A stretch of 9,265 nucleotides of DNA from Candidatus Latescibacterota bacterium (GTDB taxonomy: Bacteria; Latescibacterota; UBA2968; UBA8231): assembly GCA_003529325.1 (NCBI GenBank), contig DPVW01000089.1, positions 3,773-13,037 on the forward strand. Direction: 5' to 3'. The first letter of the stretch is position 1; every line of letters begins with the position of its first letter. The notes under the pieces are model-generated. The model had not been told where the DNA came from. It made no database searches and saw only the letters and a list, made by a program, of their open reading frames with translations. Below are positions 1-3,979 of this stretch, one piece after another. The translations under genes were made by a program, and so were the position numbers.

Positions 1-2
1 TT

Positions 3-80
3 GCATTGCCAGAACGATATGCCGACCGTGACGCGATCCTTGACGCTGCCCCAGCTGGCCTAAACGGTGGGTCAGTGTGA
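3..80 (+). CDS. possible 3' end of an upstream gene (partial)
   Basis: The frame beginning at base 3 is open to a TGA at 78-80 and would encode about 25 residues ending in DAAPAGLNGGSV. The left part is cut off by the window edge. The codons look acceptable for this genome, but a second frame is open to a TAA at 61-63 and cannot be excluded on so little sequence. No family can be recognised. If real, the gene ends about 55 bp before the osmC promoter. This is a weak call. Confidence 0.25.
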   Translation, partial: ALPERYADRDAILDAAPAGLNGGSV

Positions 81-90
81 TCCTTCACAC
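75..90. promoter_or_regulatory. TGTGA-N4-TCACA dyad, possible CRP/FNR-type site or small hairpin
   Basis: GTGTGA at 75-80 and TCACAC at 85-90 form a perfect 6-bp inverted repeat with a 4-base centre. The half-site TGTGA matches CRP. The classical CRP spacer is 6 bases, but a 4-base centre is normal for the related FNR/Dnr class (TTGAT-N4-ATCAA). It lies about 45 bp upstream of the proposed osmC -35 element, a reasonable activator position. It also overlaps the end of the possible upstream frame, so it could simply be a weak hairpin. Function is inference only. Confidence 0.2.
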
Positions 91-134
91 CACGGCGGAG
101 CCTCCTGTGATCTGACAAGAAGGGCGAGAACAGA

Positions 135-164
135 TTGATCCCCTAGAGCCCGAGCGTATATATT
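135..164 (+). promoter_or_regulatory. sigma70-like promoter of osmC
   Basis: A -35 element TTGATC (135-140; TTGA of TTGACA kept) is followed by an 18-bp spacer and a -10 element TATATT (159-164; five of six matches to TATAAT). Transcription would start near 171, giving a leader of about 55 bases. This AT-rich patch stands out in a GC-rich surround and is the best promoter-like sequence upstream of osmC. The call assumes a standard primary sigma factor. Confidence 0.5.
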
Positions 165-212
165 GTACGCCCTGCAAATCAGCCCGTCGCAACCAACAAC
201 CAACTTCCTACC

Positions 213-217
213 GGAGG
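213..217 (+). promoter_or_regulatory. Shine-Dalgarno of osmC
   Basis: GGAGG lies 9 bases before the ATG at 227. It is the strongest ribosome-binding site in the window and fixes the osmC start. Confidence 0.8.
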
Positions 218-226
218 CATGACCTG

Positions 227-646
227 ATGGCCGTAAACAACGCAAGTGCCGTTTGGAACGGTACCCTGAAAGAGGGTAACGGCACCATGAAGCTGGGCAG
301 CGAACCCAATGAGTTCCCATTTACATTTTCTTCTCGCTTCGAAGACGGCAAAGAAACCAATCCTGAAGAACTGATCGGCGCCGCCCATGCCGGCTGTTTC
401 TCCATGTTCCTGTCAGCCGTACTGAGTGGCGACGACTTTCCCCCGAATCGAATCAGCACCAGTGCGACCGTTCTTTTGGGCGATGGGCCAACCATCACGA
501 CAATTGAACTGCAAACCGAGGCAGACGTCCCCAACATCGATGACGCCAAGTTTCAGGAGTTCGTGTCGAATGCCAAAGAGAATTGTCCGGTCTCTAAGGC
601 GTTAGCCGCCGTTGCTGAAATCGTCGTAACCGCCAAATTGGTATAG
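227..646 (+). CDS. osmC: OsmC family peroxiredoxin (organic hydroperoxide / stress protein)
   Basis: This encodes a cytoplasmic thiol peroxidase of 139 residues, the usual length for OsmC. OsmC proteins are homodimers that reduce organic hydroperoxides and protect against oxidative and osmotic stress. The peroxidatic cysteine is C57 in NPEELIGAAHAGCFSM (about 45-60) and the resolving cysteine is C120 in KENCPVSKAL (117-126). This is the OsmC-proper pattern rather than the Ohr pattern. R37 in SSRFEDG is a candidate for the conserved active-site arginine. The start is fixed by GGAGG 9 bases upstream, and the stop is TAG. The gene appears to be a single transcription unit, with a promoter at 135-164 and a hairpin terminator at 672-716. 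The family call is firm; the exact peroxide substrate is not visible from sequence. Confidence 0.95.
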   Translation: MAVNNASAVWNGTLKEGNGTMKLGSEPNEFPFTFSSRFEDGKETNPEELIGAAHAGCFSMFLSAVLSGDDFPPNRISTSATVLLGDGPTITTIELQTEADVPNIDDAKFQEFVSNAKENCPVSKALAAVAEIVVTAKLV

Positions 647-671
647 CCTCTGGCAACGCCGACTGCAATAC

Positions 672-716
672 AACAAGGGGTTGCGAGGATTATTGGAATC
701 CTCGTAACCCCTTGTT
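672..716 (+). terminator. long hairpin terminator after osmC
   Basis: Bases 672-690 pair with 698-716 in a 19-bp stem (18 Watson-Crick pairs and one G-T pair at 683/705) around the 7-base loop 691-697. It starts 25 bases after the osmC stop. The right arm ends in CTTGTT and no run of T follows, so it is not a textbook Rho-independent terminator. The near-perfect stem and its position still make termination or 3'-end protection of the osmC mRNA the likeliest role. Its symmetry could let it act on either strand. Confidence 0.7.
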
Positions 717-823
717 CATCAATACCCCGCCATCGACCGCTTCCTCTCTTTGGGAAGCCGTACGACACCGCACCCACTCTTATCTATTGCCTCCCGAGCG
801 ACCGTTGGCTATCCTCTGCCTTC

Positions 824-1018
824 ATGAATCTTTCTGACATCCTCAGCACCGAAGTTATCGCCGGGATCATGGTCGCCGGTGCACTGCTCATGGGAGTGCG
901 CTCGATGCTGATGTTCTCGCGGACGGCGGCTGAAATGACGCCGAAGCTGCAGTAGCTGGAAGCAAGCCTCAGAAGGATCCGAGACGGTATGGCCAGCAAG
1001 AAAATGGGCTTCGACTGA
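824..1018 (+). pseudogene. small single-pass membrane protein frame interrupted by an amber codon
   Basis: From the ATG at 824 the frame encodes 43 residues (MNLSDILSTEVIAGIMVAGA and on to MTPKLQ) before a TAG at 953-955. The same frame then stays open for 20 more codons (LEASLRRIRDGMASKKMGFD) to a TGA at 1016-1018. Residues about 10-32 are hydrophobic and fit one membrane helix. The part around the amber codon is amphipathic and charged, as in a short coiled coil. A single CAG-to-TAG change would explain the break and would restore a 64-residue protein. No clear Shine-Dalgarno precedes the ATG. The frame sits between the osmC terminator and the convergent amidohydrolase, 14 bp from the latter's stop. 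I do not recognise the family. It could be a genuine 43-residue protein with chance continuation, a pseudogene, or a sequence error. Confidence 0.4.
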
Positions 1019-1032
1019 CCACCATCCTGCCT

Positions 1033-1878
1033 CTACCCCAGACGATAGAAACGCGTCGCCGTACCACGCATCAGAGCATCCCGCTCGCCGACGCTCGCCC
1101 CCGAGGTTAACTCCCCCACCGTCTCAATCCATCGACCGTAATCGACGGCCTGCGTCGACACCGGCCAGTCACTGCCAAACATCACCCTGGAAAAGCCGAA
1201 GGCATCGATGACGGTCTCTGCATAGGGACGCAGATCGTCGATCGTCCACGAAGAAAAATCGGCCTCCGTCGTCATCCCGGAGAGTTTGCAGTACACGTGG
1301 TCCATCGCCGCCAGTTCCTGAATCTGCTGGCGCCACGGATCAAGTCGGCCGCCGCGGATGTCTGGCTTGCCGATGTGGTCGAGAACGAGGGGTGTATCAG
1401 GTACCTGACGTGCCAGTTCGATCACAGCAGAAAGCTGGTGGTGGTAGATGCACAGATCGAAGGAGAAACCGGCCGCACCGAGCCGCCTGACCCCCCCTAT
1501 GACCTGCTCGCGGGCGGCAAACCCGTCATCCTCTTCGCCCTGGATCAGGCGCCGGAACCCCTTCAGTCGTGGGTTGTCGCCCTGCTTTTCGAGAAACGCT
1601 TCAAGGTCCTCTTGCCGCTCGACTGGTGCCCAGCCGACGACAGCCGTCACCGGTCCCGCGCCGTCTGCCATCGACAGCAGCCAGTTCGTTTCCTGCAACG
1701 CCCACTGCTCATCGACATCCGCCTGCACATGTACAGACTGGACAACGCCGCTACTGGCGATCACACTTTCGTAGTCGTGCAACAGGTAGTCGCGATCGAT
1801 CGCCGGTGCCTGCTGCAGCCAGCTGTAACGGAATCGACCCCGATCCCATAAGTGGTGGTGGGCATCAACGATATCCAC
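1033..1878 (-). CDS. amidohydrolase 2 family TIM-barrel hydrolase (COG3618, lactonase-like)
   Basis: This encodes a predicted metal-dependent hydrolase of 281 residues, close to the usual 270-290 of the COG3618 group, which includes L-fuconolactonase, L-rhamnonolactonase and related lactonases and decarboxylases. Visible landmarks in order are DAHHHLWD (5-12, metal-ligand histidines), VHVQAD (49-54), KGFRR (106-110), FSFDLC (139-143), LDHIGKP (166-172), CKLSG (197-201) and MFGSDWPV (233-240, with the active-site D237). The frame extends 23 codons further upstream, but that extension is unlike the family. The GTG at 1878-1876 is preceded by GAAGGA 9 bases away and gives the typical N-terminus MDIVDAHHHLWD, so I start there. 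The stop is TAG. No signal peptide is seen, so it should be cytoplasmic. It is transcribed away from the DUF420 pseudogene, with only 32 bp between the two starts. The sugar-lactone substrate is a family-level guess; no neighbouring sugar pathway supports it. Confidence 0.88.
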   Translation of the reverse strand: MDIVDAHHHLWDRGRFRYSWLQQAPAIDRDYLLHDYESVIASSGVVQSVHVQADVDEQWALQETNWLLSMADGAGPVTAVVGWAPVERQEDLEAFLEKQGDNPRLKGFRRLIQGEEDDGFAAREQVIGGVRRLGAAGFSFDLCIYHHQLSAVIELARQVPDTPLVLDHIGKPDIRGGRLDPWRQQIQELAAMDHVYCKLSGMTTEADFSSWTIDDLRPYAETVIDAFGFSRVMFGSDWPVSTQAVDYGRWIETVGELTSGASVGERDALMRGTATRFYRLG

Positions 1879-1887
1879 AGTCCAAAA

Positions 1888-1893
1888 TCCTTC
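1888..1893 (-). promoter_or_regulatory. Shine-Dalgarno deciding the GTG start of the amidohydrolase
   Basis: Read on the minus strand this is GAAGGA, 9 bases before the GTG at 1878-1876. It supports the shorter 281-residue form over the 304-residue frame that begins at 1947. Confidence 0.6.
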
Positions 1894-1910
1894 CCGTGAC
1901 GAGGCATCCC

Positions 1911-2354
1911 GTGTCTGTTGTCGATCTGCCGGTGATGAACGCCGCACTCAACACGACCAGCACGGTGCTGTTGCTGCTCGGTTATGTCGCCATCCGCAGA
2001 GTGAGCGTAGCAAGCACCAGTGGCTGATGATTGCCGCCGTCGTGACGTCGGCACTGTTTCTCGGATCCTACCTCGTATATCACGCCAACGTCGGCTCCGT
2101 TCCGTACCCTCTCCACGACTGGACGCGTGTCCTGTACTTCACCATCCTGGTGCCGCACATCCTGCTGGCGGCGTTGATGGTACCCTTTATCATCGCCGCT
2201 CTTTATCAGGCTGCACGGGGGCGGTTCGACCGCCATGCCCGTCTCACCCGCTGGGTGTGGCCCGTGTGGATGTTCGTCTCGGTCAGCGGCGTCACAGATT
2301 TACTGGCTGTTGTATCACCACGCCGGTGCGGTGGCCGCCACTGTGGCGGGCTGA
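1911..2354 (+). pseudogene. DUF420 membrane protein (CtaM/YozB-like), two compensating frameshifts
   Basis: DUF420 proteins are small polytopic membrane proteins. The S. aureus member CtaM is needed for aa3-type cytochrome oxidase assembly. Three adjacent frames together give one full-length member of about 146 residues. The first, from GTG 1911, reads VVDLPVMNAALNTTSTVLLL and on to GYVAIRR (to about 2000). The second reads ERSKHQWLMIAAVVTSALFL, SYLVYHANVGS, PHILLAALMVPF, RGRFDRHARLTRW and VSVSGV (about 2003-2296). The third reads IYWLLYHHAGAVAATVAG to a TGA at 2352-2354. The first junction, near 1998-2003, is equivalent to one lost base. The second, near 2294-2298, is equivalent to one gained base and restores the original frame. 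Conserved His residues (YH, PHI, DRH, YHH) are all kept. GAGG at 1901-1904, 6 bases before GTG 1911, is a plausible Shine-Dalgarno. The family call is strong. Whether the gene is really broken or mis-sequenced cannot be decided here. Without correction, the middle frame would be annotated as a 185-residue protein running wrongly to 2584. Confidence 0.8.
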
Positions 2355-2400
2355 ATCTGACCGCCCCAACCTGCATCGTCAAGTTACGCGCCACGACAAC

Positions 2401-2429
2401 GGGCCGCGTCCCGAAAAGAGACGCGGCCC
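2401..2429 (+). terminator. GC-rich hairpin downstream of the DUF420 pseudogene
   Basis: GGGCCGCGTC at 2401-2410 pairs perfectly with GACGCGGCCC at 2420-2429, a 10-bp stem with the 9-base loop 2411-2419. It lies 46 bases past the DUF420 stop. It lacks a T tract on either strand, so it is at best a terminator of the stem-only kind. Placement after a gene end and stem strength are the only support. Confidence 0.45.
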
Positions 2430-2441
2430 ACACTTGCTCGC

Positions 2442-2642
2442 ATGCCACTCACAGCCCTGCTGCCAGCCTCAGGCGCTCAGCTGGACGCTGTGCTGCACTG
2501 GAGTCGTCTGGAACTTGCTCTGGCTGGCCTCACCGCCTCCCTCGGTACCATCTTTGGCCACGATGCGACCATTGCCGTACTTGAGCTACACAGCCTGCCC
2601 GGCGGCCGTGTCGATCCCTGGATGGTCGACGGATTGATCTGA
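2442..2642 (+). CDS. small hypothetical protein, doubtful
   Basis: ATG 2442 opens a 66-residue frame ending in GGRVDPWMVDGLI and a TGA at 2640-2642. Many codons end in C or G as in the neighbouring genes, and the protein has an amphipathic leucine/alanine-rich centre (LELALAGLTASLG), so it could be coding. Against it, no Shine-Dalgarno precedes the start, I recognise no family, and the surroundings are degraded. It may be the remains of a larger gene. Its stop overlaps another ATG in a TGATG arrangement at 2640-2644. Confidence 0.25.
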   Translation: MPLTALLPASGAQLDAVLHWSRLELALAGLTASLGTIFGHDATIAVLELHSLPGGRVDPWMVDGLI

Positions 2643-2823
2643 TGGCGATTTCGCTCTCTGATACAGGCCGCTGAGTCCTGCAATCATCGAGGACGGCGTC
2701 GATGAGATAGAGGATGATGCACCCCGCCGCGTTGCCCCTCAACCCGTCGTTGCACCGCTTCTTTCTCGAGCTCTTCCGGCGCTGACGGATCTGACCAGCG
2801 ACACATTTGCGTCCATGGGTTGA
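2642..2823 (+). pseudogene. possible short frameshifted frame of unknown function
   Basis: ATG 2642, overlapping the previous stop, gives MAISLSDTGR and then a TGA at 2672-2674. A one-base shift near 2663-2671 continues as SPAIIEDGVDEIEDDAPRR and further to a TGA at 2821-2823, for a total of about 60 residues. The continuing part is acidic, then proline/alanine-rich, and has a protein-like composition. I do not recognise it. The case rests on the TGATG overlap and on frame continuity, so it may be coincidence. Confidence 0.15.
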
Positions 2824-2857
2824 CAGGGATCGGCACCCCCGGTAATCTGTCGATTAC
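2820..2857 (+). promoter_or_regulatory. candidate mltG promoter with a dyad over the -10 region
   Basis: A perfect TTGACA (2820-2825) is followed by a 17-bp spacer and TAATCT (2843-2848), a poor -10 with three of six matches. GTAATC (2842-2847) and GATTAC (2852-2857) form a perfect 6-bp inverted repeat with a 4-base centre right over this -10, which could be an operator or small hairpin. A start near 2855 would give a short mltG leader. The perfect -35 and ideal spacing argue for it; the weak -10 argues against. Confidence 0.35.
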
Positions 2858-2884
2858 GGCACGTCCCCACCGTGCCCCCCATCC

Positions 2885-3979
2885 GTGCCCCGTCTCCCTG
2901 GCACAACCCCGCAACCGTTGGTAAATGTGCACGTGACACGTTCCGCTTTTCTGGTCCGCGTTGCGGCCGTCGTCGTTTTGACACTCGCCGTCCCCATCGT
3001 CGGCTTCTGGCTGTACGCCCATCACCTCGACAGCCCCACACAGGTGGCGCCGCGACAGGTGCGCATCGAAGAGGGCATGAGTGCCCGCGCCATCGGCTCA
3101 CGCCTGGAGGCACTCGGAATCATCCACAACGGACGCTGGTTTGAGCTTAGCGCCCGGTGGCGCGGTGTCGCTGCTCGTCTGGAGGCGGGCAACTACCAAC
3201 TCGACGGCCATCGACCCACGGGGCTCATAATCGACGATCTGCTGGAGGCGCCTCTGGAGTTGGTGCGCGTCACCCTGCCAGAGGGGTTGACCCGTCAGCA
3301 GACGGCAGCGCTGCTGGACCAGGCAGGTCTGGCGGATTCGGCTCGTTTCATCGCCGTCACGCAACAAGAAACGCTGATCCGTGAACTCGGTGTCGCCGCA
3401 CCGACGCTCGAAGGGTATCTGTTCCCCGAAACCTACCTGTTCCCACAGGATGTGAGCGAAGAGCAACTCGCACGGCAAATGGTGGCGCAGTTCTTCGAGA
3501 TATTTACCGACAGCGACTTTGACCGACTCAGCGACGTCGGCCTATCGCTGCATCAGGCGGTGACGCTGGGCTCCATCGTCGAACTGGAGGCCGTTGCCGC
3601 CGTGGAGCGTCCCCTCATCGCCGCCATCTTTCTACGCCGGTTGAGTCTCAAACGCCGGCTCGAATCCTGTGCCACCGTCGAGTTCGCTCTCGGTGTACAC
3701 AAAGCGCACCTGACCAACGAAGACCTGAAAGTGAAGTCACCATACAACACCTATCGACATCGCGGGTTGCCACCCGGACCTATCGGCAATCCGGGTGCCG
3801 CATCCCTCCATGCCACGTTACATCCTGTGGCGTCCACCGAGTATCTCTATTTCGTCTCCCGCGGCGACGGCACGCATATCTTCAGCCGCACCAACTCCGA
3901 ACACGTGGTCGCCAAACGTGACGTTCGACGCCAGCGCCAGGCCCGGGCGGCGGCAGCTGCTGCTGCTGGAGCCAATTGA
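2885..3979 (+). CDS. mltG: endolytic murein transglycosylase MltG (YceG-like)
   Basis: MltG is an inner-membrane lytic transglycosylase that cleaves nascent peptidoglycan strands within the chain and helps set glycan length. From the GTG at 2885 the protein is 364 residues. It has a single membrane helix at about 22-45 with the rest periplasmic, a LysM-like part at about 55-100 (RIEEGMSARAIGSRLEALGI), then the YceG fold with TLEGYLFPETYLFP (174-187). The catalytic glutamate is E233 in GSIVELEA, aligned with E218 of E. coli MltG. ERPLIAAIFLRRL, LESCATVEFALG (259-270), SPYNTYRHRGLPPGPIGNPG (285-304) and LYFVSRGDGTHIFS (321-334) follow. The lysine usual after the catalytic glutamate (EKE) is leucine here. 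No Shine-Dalgarno supports GTG 2885. GTG 2927 or GTG 2933 (giving MTRSAFLVRV before the helix) may be the true start. The protein ends in an alanine run, and its TGA overlaps the pcrA ATG. Confidence 0.93.
   Translation: MPRLPGTTPQPLVNVHVTRSAFLVRVAAVVVLTLAVPIVGFWLYAHHLDSPTQVAPRQVRIEEGMSARAIGSRLEALGIIHNGRWFELSARWRGVAARLEAGNYQLDGHRPTGLIIDDLLEAPLELVRVTLPEGLTRQQTAALLDQAGLADSARFIAVTQQETLIRELGVAAPTLEGYLFPETYLFPQDVSEEQLARQMVAQFFEIFTDSDFDRLSDVGLSLHQAVTLGSIVELEAVAAVERPLIAAIFLRRLSLKRRLESCATVEFALGVHKAHLTNEDLKVKSPYNTYRHRGLPPGPIGNPGAASLHATLHPVASTEYLYFVSRGDGTHIFSRTNSEHVVAKRDVRRQRQARAAAAAAAGAN
3968..3971 (+). promoter_or_regulatory. Shine-Dalgarno of pcrA inside the mltG 3' end
   Basis: GGAG lies 7 bases before ATG 3979 and is made from the last codons of mltG, just after its alanine-coding run. 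It favours ATG 3979 over the TTG at 3976 as the helicase start and fits translational coupling through the TGATG overlap at 3977-3981. Confidence 0.65.

Larger units (their letters stand above)
2355..2884. other. 530-bp stretch without a convincing gene
   Basis: Between the DUF420 remnant and mltG I see a GC-rich hairpin (2401-2429), a 66-codon frame of unknown worth (2442-2642), a possible frameshifted short frame (2642-2823) and a promoter-like TTGACA with a dyad (2820-2857). No minus-strand frame resembles a known protein. There is no tRNA or repeat that I could find. The stretch reads like an intergenic region with eroded coding remains. Confidence 0.4.

Noticed and set aside
824..1018. 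Amber codon reassignment (for example pyrrolysine or phage-like recoding)
   Set aside because: osmC and the amidohydrolase both end in TAG at sensible positions, and no recoding element or related tRNA gene is visible.
1297..1851. 184-codon plus-strand frame inside the amidohydrolase
   Set aside because: It is antisense to a gene with conserved metal-binding motifs and has no recognisable motif of its own.
1879..1947. 23-codon N-terminal extension of the amidohydrolase
   Set aside because: The extension is hydrophilic and unlike the family, overlaps the DUF420 start, and the GTG at 1878 has a Shine-Dalgarno at proper spacing.
2299..2584. C-terminal part of a 185-residue frame starting at ATG 2027
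   Set aside because: Past the second frameshift the translation (Cys/Arg/His-rich) no longer resembles DUF420, whereas the adjacent frame does and stops at 2354. The tail also runs through the hairpin at 2401-2429.
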